NCBI GenBank assembly: GCA_014859215.1
Contig: JACUUS010000001.1
Location: forward strand, 1 to 59,720
DNA from: Dehalococcoidia bacterium
GTDB taxonomy: Bacteria > Chloroflexota > Dehalococcoidia > SZUA-161
Direction: 5' to 3'
Length of the DNA: 59,720 nt
Under the pieces are notes generated by a model. That model searched no databases, had not been told where the DNA came from, and saw nothing but the letters and a program-made list of their open reading frames with translations. The first letter of the stretch is position 1. Every line of letters starts with the position of its first letter. Made by a program: the position numbers and the translations under genes. Of the stretch, positions 43,550 through 51,696 are shown piece after piece.

Positions 43550-44012
43550 CGCGCTCTCCCAGCCCGGTCAATCTGTCTCCAGGCCGCACCTTCCCGCCGC
43601 GGACGACTCTGGCGAAGATCCCTTCCTTCGGCATGATGCAGCTGCCCGACTGGATGAGGATGGCGCACCCTGTGTGACATTTCTTGCCTATCTGGGTTAT
43701 CTCCAGTATTGCGTCCCTGCCAGCCGCCAGGCGGGTTCCAACCGGCAGCGAGACCAGGTCTATACCGCTGGTCGTGAGGTTCTCCGCGTAATCTCCGCAA
43801 GAAGGATTGAATCCCGGTTTCTTCATTTTCTCGATACTATCAAGCGCCAGCAGGCTGACCTGGCGATGGGTCCCGACGTCAGCGTGGGCATCCCGGACCA
43901 CTCCAAGATCCTTCTCCAGGGCCGCTTCATCTACCGGTTCCTTCCTGGTGCTCTTATCCCGGCTGATGCAGACGGCGACTATCCTGCCACTACTCTTGCT
44001 CACGTCCTTCAC
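43521..44012 (-). CDS. MOSC-domain protein
   Basis: 163 residues. The molybdenum-cofactor sulfurase C-terminal (MOSC) fold is recognised by ENLTTSGIDL, LPVGTRL and the conserved Cys in CHTGCAIL, where a persulfide may be carried. Members move sulfur to metal centres or handle Moco. The GTG start overlaps the mnmA stop as GTGA. Also fits molybdenum/tungsten cofactor sulfuration for an enzyme such as the AOR at 35 kb, but that is speculation. Confidence 0.9.
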   Translation of the reverse strand: MKDVSKSSGRIVAVCISRDKSTRKEPVDEAALEKDLGVVRDAHADVGTHRQVSLLALDSIEKMKKPGFNPSCGDYAENLTTSGIDLVSLPVGTRLAAGRDAILEITQIGKKCHTGCAILIQSGSCIMPKEGIFARVVRGGKVRPGDRLTGLGERDDNPSSTPD

Positions 44013-45076
44013 TCGATCAGTCCGCCTCCAAGAACAAGGTCGCCGCGATAAAAAACGATAGATTGCCCCGGAGTCACGGCCATCTGGGGCTCGGCAAACT
44101 TCACGTGCGCCCTTTGCTCTGGCAGAGGAGTAATAACGGCTTCAGCTTCGTACAGGCTGTACCTGATCTTGGCCTGCGCCGTAATCGGGGCCTCCAGCGA
44201 GTCTATTGCTATCCAGTTTAGTTCACAGCAGGTCAACTCATTCCGCAGAAGTCTCTCCTTCAGTCCGACAGTGACGGCATTGTTGTCCCGGTCCAGGTCA
44301 ACGACATACAGGGGTTTGCCGGCAGCGATTCCGAGCCCTTTGCGCTGTCCGATTGTGTAGAAGGGAATTCCGCGGTGTTCTCCCAGGCGCCGACCATCGG
44401 TGTCCAGGACCGGCCCCGGGTGCGGCTCGATCCCCAGCGCTGACGTATAGCTGCCCGTCACAAAGTCCTGGCTCTCAGGCTTGTCCCTGACTGTGAGCCC
44501 GAATTTCGCGGCGAGCTGTCGCACCTCGTTCTTGCTGTATTCACCAAGCGGAAAGAGGCTGCGCCCGAGCTGCTCCTGGGAAAGGTTGAAGAGAAAATAT
44601 GATTGGTCCTTCCTGATGTCCTTAGCCTTCTTCAGCAGGTAACGCCTGTTTTGTGCGCTCTTTTCCACACGCGCGTAATGCCCGGTCCCCACGCAGGAAA
44701 ACTCGATGCCGGCGGCCCGCGCCTTGGAGATAAGACGGTCGAGCTTGATCAGCCTGTTGCACCTCACGCAAGGGTTGGGAGTCCTTCCGCGCAGGTATTC
44801 CTGCCTGACGTAGTCCAGTACCTGTACCCTGTATTCATGAGCCAGGTCGAAGATGTGCAGAGGAATTTGGAGCCTTTCTGCGACCTTGCGTGCATCCTGG
44901 ATATCCTCGTCCTCAGGCCCGTAACACCCGCGGCGGGTCATTTCGGGAGCTGCGCCGCCGCTCCATATCGTCATCGTCACCCCGGCCACCTCGTAACCCT
45001 GTTCCTTGAGGAGGGCAGCGGCAACCGAGGAATCGACTCCACCGCTCATTGCCACAATCGCTTTGCGCTTTTCCAT
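44009..45076 (-). CDS. mnmA: tRNA 2-thiouridylase MnmA, variant lacking the second catalytic Cys motif
   Basis: 355 residues. Makes 2-thiouridine-34 in tRNAs for Lys, Glu and Gln. PP-loop SGGVDSS (11-17), NPCVRCNRLIKLD (C103, C106) and TGHYAR (131-136). The usual ESQ-x-ICF motif with the second catalytic Cys is replaced by ESQDFVTG (201-208), and an extra C128 precedes TGHYAR. C103, C106 and C128 might instead bind an Fe-S cluster, as described for other tRNA thiolases (inference). Sulfur could come from IscS/TusA in the same series. Operonic with MOSC (GTGA overlap). Confidence 0.92.
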   Translation of the reverse strand: MEKRKAIVAMSGGVDSSVAAALLKEQGYEVAGVTMTIWSGGAAPEMTRRGCYGPEDEDIQDARKVAERLQIPLHIFDLAHEYRVQVLDYVRQEYLRGRTPNPCVRCNRLIKLDRLISKARAAGIEFSCVGTGHYARVEKSAQNRRYLLKKAKDIRKDQSYFLFNLSQEQLGRSLFPLGEYSKNEVRQLAAKFGLTVRDKPESQDFVTGSYTSALGIEPHPGPVLDTDGRRLGEHRGIPFYTIGQRKGLGIAAGKPLYVVDLDRDNNAVTVGLKERLLRNELTCCELNWIAIDSLEAPITAQAKIRYSLYEAEAVITPLPEQRAHVKFAEPQMAVTPGQSIVFYRGDLVLGGGLIE

Positions 45077-45137
45077 AGCTACTACTATTCTATCATTCTC
45101 TCCTGCGGCATGCTCGGAAACCGGGTACGTGATCCGG

Positions 45138-45380
45138 TCAGCCTTCTACGACGTCACCGATTGCCGCATCAACCTTGACACCCTTGCCGGCTACCCAGGC
45201 CAGGCTGCGCTGAATATCCTCTTCCCTGCCTTCCAGCTCGAGCACAACCCATCCCTTGTTTTCCGTCACATCAGCTCTGCGAATGTTGGTAATCACGTTG
45301 AAATCACGGCCCAGAGTCCAGATAACAGGCTCCTTAATGAGCTCAGATGGGAATGTAAACATTACTCTTTGTTTGAACAT
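45138..45380 (-). CDS. Stand-alone NIL-domain protein
   Basis: 80 residues forming one ferredoxin-fold NIL domain: FTFPSELIKEPVIWTLGRDFNVITNIRRADV with the Asn-Ile-Arg-Arg-Ala-Asp turn, then WVVLELEG and the terminal helix. NIL domains bind methionine in MetN transporters and occur with ferredoxin domains in the anaerobic homocysteine-forming protein MA1822 type. Placed between thrC and mnmA. The start at 45380 is chosen because the family begins there and a GGGGGAAGG stretch precedes it. Confidence 0.85.
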   Translation of the reverse strand: MFKQRVMFTFPSELIKEPVIWTLGRDFNVITNIRRADVTENKGWVVLELEGREEDIQRSLAWVAGKGVKVDAAIGDVVEG

Positions 45381-45414
45381 CCTTCCCCCTTTCCAGGCAG
45401 AAGCTTTGGTGTAA

Positions 45415-46650
45415 TTATGAAGAAACAGCCGCCTCCTGCGCAAGTACCTCCTCAAAGGAAGCCAGGGTGGGCTGTATGCGGAAGCAGGTAAAGGTGTCGA
45501 GCAGGACATCGGGGGTCTTGAAACCTGCTGCGGTTATTACCGCGACGACACGGTCCTGTCTCCTGATCACGCCGGAGGCCGTCAACTGCCTGAGTGCTGC
45601 AATGACCACGCCGCCTGCGGTCTCGGCGAAAATCCCCTCGGTCTCAGCCAGGAGCTTGATACCTTGAATCACCTCCGCATCCGAGACCGCGCAGCCTGAA
45701 CCGCCTGATTCCCTTGCTGCTTTCAAGGCGTAATACCCGTCCGCCGGGTTGCCGATGGCTATCGATTTGGCGATCGTGTCCGGCTTGACCGGGTTGACGT
45801 GAAGGGAACCTGCCCTGAATGCATTGACGATAGGGGAGGAGCCAGCAGCCTGCGCAAGGTGCATATGAGTATTGACCGGCTCGATCAGGCGCAGCATCGC
45901 AAACTCCTCCAAACCTTTCCATATTCTCGTGAAAAGCAGCCCCGAGCCTCCCGGCGCTACTATGCAGTCAGGAGCGCGCCAGCCAAGCTGCTCCACGATT
46001 TCGAAAGCCAGCGTCTTGCTGCCCTCGGCATAGTACGGGCGCAGGTTGATGTTTATGAAGCCCCAGTTATACTTCCTCGCGAGTTCGTTGCACAACCGGT
46101 TCACATCATCGTAGCTGCCTTCGATTGCCATCACGGTCGGGCTGTAGACCGAAGTGCCCAAAATTTTGCTCGGCTCTGTGTCGGCAGGCACGAACACGAA
46201 TGAACGCAGCCGTGTCTTGGCCGCATGCGCGGCTACGCTTGCGGCGAGGTTACCTGTAGATGCGCAGGCGATTGTATCGAAGCCGAACTCCCGTGCCTTG
46301 CTAATGGCCACCGAGACTACCCGGTCCTTGAAGGAGTAGGTCGGGTTCAGGCAGTCATTCTTGATATAAAGCTCGTCCAGGCCGACTTCCCTGGCCAGAT
46401 TGGCGGCATGGACAAGCGGCGTCAGGCCGGTACCGAGGTCAACGATGTTATCATCCACGGGAAGGAGGCACTGGTACCGCCACATGGTCGGAGGGCCACC
46501 CGCAATCTTTTCCCGGCTTATGCCCTCCGAGATTGCCTTGTAGTCGTAGGTGACTTCGAGGGGACTGAAGCAGAAGTCGCAAAGATTCAGAGGGGCAAGG
46601 TCATACTCTCGCCCGCACTTGCGACAGCGCAATGCTCTGGCATAGGTCAT
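45415..46650 (-). CDS. thrC: Threonine synthase ThrC
   Basis: 411-residue PLP enzyme converting O-phosphohomoserine to threonine. N-terminal zinc-ribbon-like C-x2-C...C-x2-C (CRKCGREYD, CDFCF), PLP-Lys in NPTYSFKDRVVSVA and SGLLFTRIWKGLEE. Class with a short ribbon, common in Gram-positive bacteria and archaea. GGAGG precedes the ATG by 7 nt. Followed by the NIL gene, with a cystathionine-type enzyme upstream, hinting at shared homoserine/homocysteine metabolism. Confidence 0.92.
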   Translation of the reverse strand: MTYARALRCRKCGREYDLAPLNLCDFCFSPLEVTYDYKAISEGISREKIAGGPPTMWRYQCLLPVDDNIVDLGTGLTPLVHAANLAREVGLDELYIKNDCLNPTYSFKDRVVSVAISKAREFGFDTIACASTGNLAASVAAHAAKTRLRSFVFVPADTEPSKILGTSVYSPTVMAIEGSYDDVNRLCNELARKYNWGFININLRPYYAEGSKTLAFEIVEQLGWRAPDCIVAPGGSGLLFTRIWKGLEEFAMLRLIEPVNTHMHLAQAAGSSPIVNAFRAGSLHVNPVKPDTIAKSIAIGNPADGYYALKAARESGGSGCAVSDAEVIQGIKLLAETEGIFAETAGGVVIAALRQLTASGVIRRQDRVVAVITAAGFKTPDVLLDTFTCFRIQPTLASFEEVLAQEAAVSS

Positions 46651-46671
46651 CCGGATACCTCCTTCCTTCGA

Positions 46672-47823
46672 TCATTGTCTCTGCCCGGCAGCCAGCGAGC
46701 GGGACAGGTCTTCAATGAGATCGTCTACATTCTCGATTCCTATTGACAGCCGTATGAGGTCGTCATTGATGCCGGCGTTTTTCCTGAATTCCTCCGGCAT
46801 CGAAGCATGGCTCATAGTAGCCGGGTGCTCGGCCAGGGAATGTACGCCGCCCAGCGATTCCGCCAGGGCGAAATACTTCACCGTCCTCAAAAACGAGTTG
46901 ACAGACGGAATCCCACCGTGGATTTCGAAAGAGACCATTCCTCCGAAACCTTTTAGCAGCCTGGCGGCAAGCTGGTGCGAGGGATGTGACGGGAGCCCCG
47001 GATAGAACACTTCCTTAACCGCGGGATGAGCGTTCAGGAACGCCGCGATTGCCCGGGCGTTCTCTTCGTGCTGCCTCATCCGGATCGGAAGCGTCCTGAT
47101 TCCTCTCAGGACAAGCCAGCAGTCGAAGGGAGAAGCGCACGTGCCCAGCGCATTTGAGAGGAACTGCATTCTCTCCGCAAGCTCCGGGGAGGCGGTAACA
47201 ACGGCGCCACCGACTACGTCGCAGTGCCCGTTAAGATACTTGGTCGTCGAGTGGACGACCAGGTCTATTCCGTACTCAACGGGCCTGACGAGGTAAGGAG
47301 TCGGCAGCGTATTGTCGGCGACGGTCAGGAGTCCATGACCCCCGGCGACATCCGCAATCATTTGTATGTCGACTACGTTCAGTAACGGGTTGGAAACAGT
47401 CTCGAACCAGACCATCCTGGTATTCGGCCGTATCGCTTTCTCGATACTCCGGCGGTCATTTATATCCAGGAAGGTGAACTCAAGGCCGAAGCGGTTCATC
47501 ACACTTTCGAACAGCCGGTAGGTGCCGCCGTACAGGTCCTCCTGGGCGATTACATGGTCTCCCTGTTTAAGCAGGTGCATCACCGTACTCTCAGCGGCCA
47601 TACCGGTGGCGAAGGCGAAACCATGCCCGGCGCCCTCCAGAGCGGCTATCGTGAGCTCAAGCTCCTTCCGGGTAGGGTTCGAGGTGCGAGAGTAATCGTA
47701 GCCCCTGGTCTTGCCTACATCCTCGAAAACAAAGGTCGAGGTCTGGTACACAGGCGGAACCACCGCGCCGGTAAGGGGATCGGGACCGGACGCGCCGTGA
47801 ACGGCTTCAGTCTCGAATCTCAT
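46672..47823 (-). CDS. Cys/Met metabolism PLP enzyme (cystathionine gamma-synthase or gamma-lyase)
   Basis: 383 residues, trans-sulfuration family. PPVYQTSTF, YDYSRTSNPTRKELE (substrate/PLP contacts), SGMAAESTV-type loop, and the PLP Lys in HSTTKYLNGHCDVVGG. The motifs do not separate synthase (MetB), gamma-lyase (MetC/CGL type) and O-acetyl-serine/homoserine sulfhydrylase activities. Its ATG overlaps the cysE stop (ATGA), tying it to O-acetylserine/cysteine formation; no cysK is present in the window. Confidence 0.9.
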   Translation of the reverse strand: MRFETEAVHGASGPDPLTGAVVPPVYQTSTFVFEDVGKTRGYDYSRTSNPTRKELELTIAALEGAGHGFAFATGMAAESTVMHLLKQGDHVIAQEDLYGGTYRLFESVMNRFGLEFTFLDINDRRSIEKAIRPNTRMVWFETVSNPLLNVVDIQMIADVAGGHGLLTVADNTLPTPYLVRPVEYGIDLVVHSTTKYLNGHCDVVGGAVVTASPELAERMQFLSNALGTCASPFDCWLVLRGIRTLPIRMRQHEENARAIAAFLNAHPAVKEVFYPGLPSHPSHQLAARLLKGFGGMVSFEIHGGIPSVNSFLRTVKYFALAESLGGVHSLAEHPATMSHASMPEEFRKNAGINDDLIRLSIGIENVDDLIEDLSRSLAAGQRQ

Positions 47824-48551
47824 TTATCGCTCCCATCCGAGTTCGATATGTTGTTGAATGCCTTCTCTATCCACTTCAGCTTCTCGGCGATATCATCCGG
47901 AACCGGCGTGAGCCCTCTTGCCTCTTCCAGCTTCGCGATGCGACGGCTGAGTCGCAGCTGCTCTTCAAGTATAAGCCTGATCGCCTCACTGAAGGGGTCG
48001 GGGAGTTTGCCGTGCTGAAGGTCGAGAACGGGCTCTTTTCGGTCCTCGACAATCCTGCCGGGCACACCGACGACTACCGCTCCGGCGGGCACCGGTCTGA
48101 CAACGACCGAATTGGCCCCGATGCGCGCTCCCTCACCAACCACGATAGGGCCCAGCACTATGGCGGAGGCTCCGATAACGACCTTATCGCATATGGTGGG
48201 GTGCCGTTTCTTCTTCTCCAGGGTTGTCCCGCCGAGGACAACGCCCTGGTAGATCAGAACGTCATTCCCGATTTCCGCCGTCTCGCCAATTACGACACCT
48301 GCCCCGTGGTCTATGAAGAATCTCCTGCCGATGCCGGCTGCGGGATGGATTTCGATCCCGGTCAGGAACCTGGAGAGATATGAAACGAAGCGGGCGAAAA
48401 GCCGGAGCCGGCGCCGCCACAGAAGGTGCGCAACCCTGTGCGACCACAGAGCATGCAGGCCGGGATAGAACAGCACGACCTCCAGCCAGTTCCTCGCAGC
48501 CGGGTCCCCGCTGAGAACAGTTCGTATGTCTTCTCGAATTCGACTAAACAA
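47820..48551 (-). CDS. cysE: Serine O-acetyltransferase CysE
   Basis: 243 residues. An N-terminal helical domain, then a left-handed beta-helix of hexapeptide repeats (about 65-165): IHPAAGIGRRFFIDHGAGVVIGE with catalytic His in DHG, VLGGTTLEKKKRHPTI, VIGASAIVLGPIVVGEGARIGANSVVV. Produces O-acetylserine for cysteine synthesis. The TTG at 48551 is preferred over a TTG at 48557 because GAGG is 6 nt upstream. Confidence 0.93.
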   Translation of the reverse strand: MFSRIREDIRTVLSGDPAARNWLEVVLFYPGLHALWSHRVAHLLWRRRLRLFARFVSYLSRFLTGIEIHPAAGIGRRFFIDHGAGVVIGETAEIGNDVLIYQGVVLGGTTLEKKKRHPTICDKVVIGASAIVLGPIVVGEGARIGANSVVVRPVPAGAVVVGVPGRIVEDRKEPVLDLQHGKLPDPFSEAIRLILEEQLRLSRRIAKLEEARGLTPVPDDIAEKLKWIEKAFNNISNSDGSDK

Positions 48552-48586
48552 GGGCAACCTCGCCGGGCCGAACGGCCCCGTTAAGA

Positions 48587-49903
48587 TTATTGGTCCTGGT
48601 CAGGCAACCTGGACACGCCGAGTCCTTCCAGGAACGCTTCAACGCGGTCCATTATCAGGGTCTCATCGACGTCGCGGCAGTCCGCGAAATTCCCTTCGTA
48701 TATAGTGGTCTCAAAGCCTGCTTTCTGCAGGGCGCGCTTGGAGTCCTGCAGCCCCGTGTTCATGAGGGGACAGCCCCTGTTAAGGAACAGCGCCATGCCA
48801 TCCACCTTCCAGTGCCGCGCCACGCTGACAAGGTAGCCGTCCCAGTCTACCTTGAAACCAAACGGATGCTCGAAGAGCCATCGCACCAGGGTCTGGATGG
48901 CGTCTTCCCGTGTTCTCATGGGGGGCCAGCCTCTTTCCTCGGGTGGCACAGCGGGAACTACGGTGCCGTCCTGGAGGAACTTCACCTCGCCCGAATTGAT
49001 GGTATAGACGAGTGTGCCCACAAAACATACGCCAAATTTCTCGAGATGCCGGAACATCTTCAGGAAGCTCCACGGAGGAGGTGCGTTGGTAGCCAGCCTG
49101 CACCTTTCGGACCCAACAGCGGCGATGCCGTCAGCGATGCGATCCTTGACCTCGTCCCGCAGCATTTGCATGAACTCGACCGCGCATTTCTCATGCCTTC
49201 TCAGCATAGAGATAGGCATGAATGAGAGCATCGACTTCAGATCGAGCGGAGCCGGGACCGCTGCATTCAGAAGGCATATTTCGCCCCAGAGCGCCTCGGT
49301 CCGGAAGAAGTTCTGGAGGGCCTCTATGAGTTTCTGGTCGTCATAGGTCCTTCCCGTCACCTTCTCCATCCACTCGATGCCGTCATAGAGCTGTCCCGCC
49401 AGGTACTGCATTTTCTGATCGGGGCGCCCGTCCCAGGCAAAACCCTGGGGCTCGTCGTAGCAGAAGTAGGGAATGCCTTCGTACTCGCTGACAATCCTGT
49501 ACCACGATGCGTGTCCGGCGTCGCAGAAACTACGACCGAAGCAGAAGTCCGCCCTGGGCCAGGGACCGCCTGTGAAATAGTACCTGTCCAGAAACATGGA
49601 GCCCAGGTAATTCCTCATGTAGCCGCACATATCCCGGGCGTAGCCGCGCGCCTCCGCAGCCTCCATCGCGGGTACTGAGAAAGAAGGATCATGAGCCAGA
49701 GTCGCCCCGTAGGGCTCGCCGCCGAGATATACGAAGTCCCCCAGACCTGCCGGAAGCGCGATACACGAGGCCGCGCACCCGCTAACAAGGATCTTCCCTT
49801 CTTCTCTGGCTGTGGCTATTTCCGTGTAGTGTTCAAGCACGAGTTCCTTGGCTTTTCGCCAGCATTCAAGCGGCCTGGTCTCGTATTTAGCCCGGGTCGT
49901 CAT
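48587..49903 (-). CDS. 2-hydroxyacyl-CoA dehydratase / BcrB-HgdB-type Fe-S protein
   Basis: 438 residues of the HgdB/BcrB family. Features: SGCAASCIALPAGLGDF near 41, MCGYMRNYLGS near 92, ADFCFGRSFCDAGH near 117 (cluster cysteines), and the C-terminal FLNRGCPLMNTGLQDSKRAL. Together with the next-upstream BcrC-like gene it makes a two-subunit unit like a dehydratase or double-cubane-cluster protein. No activator ATPase (HgdC/BcrA type) is adjacent, so the real reaction is open. AGGAGG precedes the ATG. Confidence 0.87.
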   Translation of the reverse strand: MTTRAKYETRPLECWRKAKELVLEHYTEIATAREEGKILVSGCAASCIALPAGLGDFVYLGGEPYGATLAHDPSFSVPAMEAAEARGYARDMCGYMRNYLGSMFLDRYYFTGGPWPRADFCFGRSFCDAGHASWYRIVSEYEGIPYFCYDEPQGFAWDGRPDQKMQYLAGQLYDGIEWMEKVTGRTYDDQKLIEALQNFFRTEALWGEICLLNAAVPAPLDLKSMLSFMPISMLRRHEKCAVEFMQMLRDEVKDRIADGIAAVGSERCRLATNAPPPWSFLKMFRHLEKFGVCFVGTLVYTINSGEVKFLQDGTVVPAVPPEERGWPPMRTREDAIQTLVRWLFEHPFGFKVDWDGYLVSVARHWKVDGMALFLNRGCPLMNTGLQDSKRALQKAGFETTIYEGNFADCRDVDETLIMDRVEAFLEGLGVSRLPDQDQ

Positions 49904-49932
49904 GACTGCCTCCTATTCTGCCCTGGCAAATT

Positions 49933-51060
49933 CTAGAGTGCCTCGATGGCCAGCATTTCCAGGAACGCTTCTATGCGTGTCCGGAATTGACCCCAGGGGA
50001 CAGTAACGTCAAATTCGAGAAATAGAGTTGGGACGCCGTTCTCCTTCAGCACCTGCTGGAGGGCCGGAATTTCGAATTCATGCGGATCGCAGAATTTCTG
50101 CTGGAACAGGATCACGCCCTGGACGTTATACTCCCGGGCCAGGCTGAGGATGAACCGGGGCCGGCGCCGTTCCGGCCAGTCCTTAGGCGGGCAGGCGGGC
50201 CTGTGGATATACCGCGCAGCCAGTGCCGAAAGGGGGTCGCCGGTATTGACTGCCTCCTCCCAGAAATAGCGTGTCCCGCTGCAGTGCTCGTCAACAACGA
50301 AGGTCGCCCCGAGTTCTTCTACCATTCTCACAAAATTGATATCATCCATCTCGCTGCCAACCAGCATCAGGCGTGGGCCAGGGTCCCTGTCGAGTCCATG
50401 TTCCGGCAGCTCCCGGAGCAGTTGCTCCAGGAGCCTGTTATGCTCGCCCTTGTCCATTAGCTGGCCTGCGATCACCACCTCCATAGCCTCAGCTCCGGTT
50501 ATGGGCGGGTTCTCTTCTTTTCTCAGCTCATACACTCTCGTCGTCAGGCGTCGGTTAAGGTTGTAGACCTCGATAGCGCCGGACAGATCAGCCTCCGAGA
50601 TCGTTTTCCCGCCGAAGGTCTCCAGAGCTTCCCTGAAATCGCGATACTCCCTGGCAAGAAACTCCGTTGCACGTAGACTCTGGATATGGGCCGGCATGAA
50701 CATCAGGTAGGTGAAGTCAACGGGCACATGATTTTTCCAGTTCACGTAAGTGTTCCGGATATGGACGCAGCTGCGCGCGTGCACGAGGCCGTCCAGGTAG
50801 CTGTAACGCCCTTTAAGCCCCTGGGCCAGGGCATCCCGGCAAAAGGGGCAGTAGATCGTGGATATATAGGCATCGCTCACATCCTGTATCTCATGACTCC
50901 CGAGAATTCTGACAGGCAGCATACCGGCCGCATAGATAATCTCCTCTGGGACATAAGTGCATAGCCAGCCGACTACGTTGCCCTGCCCGGCGGCTTTCCA
51001 TTCCCGGGCGTATTTATGGCGTTCGGCGATAATATCCCGGAACCTGTCTATAGCTTTCAT
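49933..51060 (-). CDS. 2-hydroxyacyl-CoA dehydratase / BcrC-type Fe-S protein
   Basis: 375 residues, second subunit of the HgdA/B-BcrC family. Features: WLCTYVPEEIIYAAGMLPVRILG near 33, YCPFCRDALAQGL near 70 with two cluster Cys, VGSEMDDINF near 231, DEHCSGTRYFW near 258 and FQQKFCDPHEFE near 317. Forms a pair with the next gene. It starts 42 nt after the Rrf2 regulator on the same strand, so the pair sits inside the Rrf2-to-TusA series. Confidence 0.88.
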   Translation of the reverse strand: MKAIDRFRDIIAERHKYAREWKAAGQGNVVGWLCTYVPEEIIYAAGMLPVRILGSHEIQDVSDAYISTIYCPFCRDALAQGLKGRYSYLDGLVHARSCVHIRNTYVNWKNHVPVDFTYLMFMPAHIQSLRATEFLAREYRDFREALETFGGKTISEADLSGAIEVYNLNRRLTTRVYELRKEENPPITGAEAMEVVIAGQLMDKGEHNRLLEQLLRELPEHGLDRDPGPRLMLVGSEMDDINFVRMVEELGATFVVDEHCSGTRYFWEEAVNTGDPLSALAARYIHRPACPPKDWPERRRPRFILSLAREYNVQGVILFQQKFCDPHEFEIPALQQVLKENGVPTLFLEFDVTVPWGQFRTRIEAFLEMLAIEAL

Positions 51061-51102
51061 GCCGTTCGTTTCCTCCTGGCGCAGTCTTTTGAGCCTGTCT
51101 GA

Positions 51103-51546
51103 CTAGCAGTTCGATGCTCTGGCGGCCCTCAAATCTGCCTCCTGCTGTTTTTCGACCAGGTCCTCCAACGAAGTTGTGCTGAGCACGGAATCGGTAGCCT
51201 CCTTTATCCGCGACCAGAGGTCCCGGACCACGCAGACTCCGCTTCGCGGGCATATGGCGGCGTCATCAACGCACACGGTAGGAGCGGTCGAGCCCTCCAT
51301 TATCTGCACGATGTCTATAACACGAATCGTGGCGGGGTGCCTGGCCAGTGCAAAGCCGCCGTGGGCGCCGCGCGAGACCCTTACCAGGCCAGCCGCCTTA
51401 AGGGGCGCCAGTATTTGCTCAAGGTAACGTTCGGATATCTGCTGTCTGGCGGATATGTCCTTGAGCATTACCGGACCCTGGCCGTAGCGCGCCGCCAGAT
51501 CGATCAACGCCCTGGTCCCATAGCGTCCCTTAGTCGAGAGGTTCAT
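51103..51546 (-). CDS. Rrf2-family regulator, IscR-like
   Basis: 147 residues. Winged-helix N-terminus (STKGRYGTRALIDLA, ISERYLEQILAPLKAAGLVRSRG-type core) and the cluster cysteines C92, C99 and C105 in the IscR-type CVDD...C...C spacing, so it likely binds an Fe-S cluster and senses cluster status. Such proteins regulate Fe-S and cysteine-synthesis genes, matching the genes downstream. A perfect 14-bp palindrome at the predicted start site suggests autoregulation. Confidence 0.92.
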   Translation of the reverse strand: MNLSTKGRYGTRALIDLAARYGQGPVMLKDISARQQISERYLEQILAPLKAAGLVRVSRGAHGGFALARHPATIRVIDIVQIMEGSTAPTVCVDDAAICPRSGVCVVRDLWSRIKEATDSVLSTTSLEDLVEKQQEADLRAARASNC

Positions 51547-51558
51547 GCATACCCCAGT

Positions 51559-51572
51559 AAGTCTATAGACTT
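51559..51572. promoter_or_regulatory. Perfect 14-bp palindrome, candidate Rrf2 operator
   Basis: AAGTCTATAGACTT is self-complementary. It starts about at the predicted transcription start of the Rrf2 gene and ends 12 nt before its ATG, a classic repressor position. Confidence 0.6.
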
Positions 51573-51579
51573 GATGTTA

Positions 51580-51608
51580 ATTCTCTCATGAATTCCGTGG
51601 GGTGTCAA
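51580..51608 (-). promoter_or_regulatory. Promoter of Rrf2 / sulfur-Fe-S operon
   Basis: Minus strand TTGACA (51603-51608), 17-nt spacer, GAGAAT (51580-51585). A second palindrome, GGTCATGACC (51609-51618), abuts the -35 element upstream. Confidence 0.5.
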
Positions 51609-51696
51609 GGTCATGACCCGGAAAATCTAAGGAGGGATAGATATGGAAAGGCCCGTGGTAACCCTTTCTCAGCGTTGCCAGGTCGGGTATCGGTCC

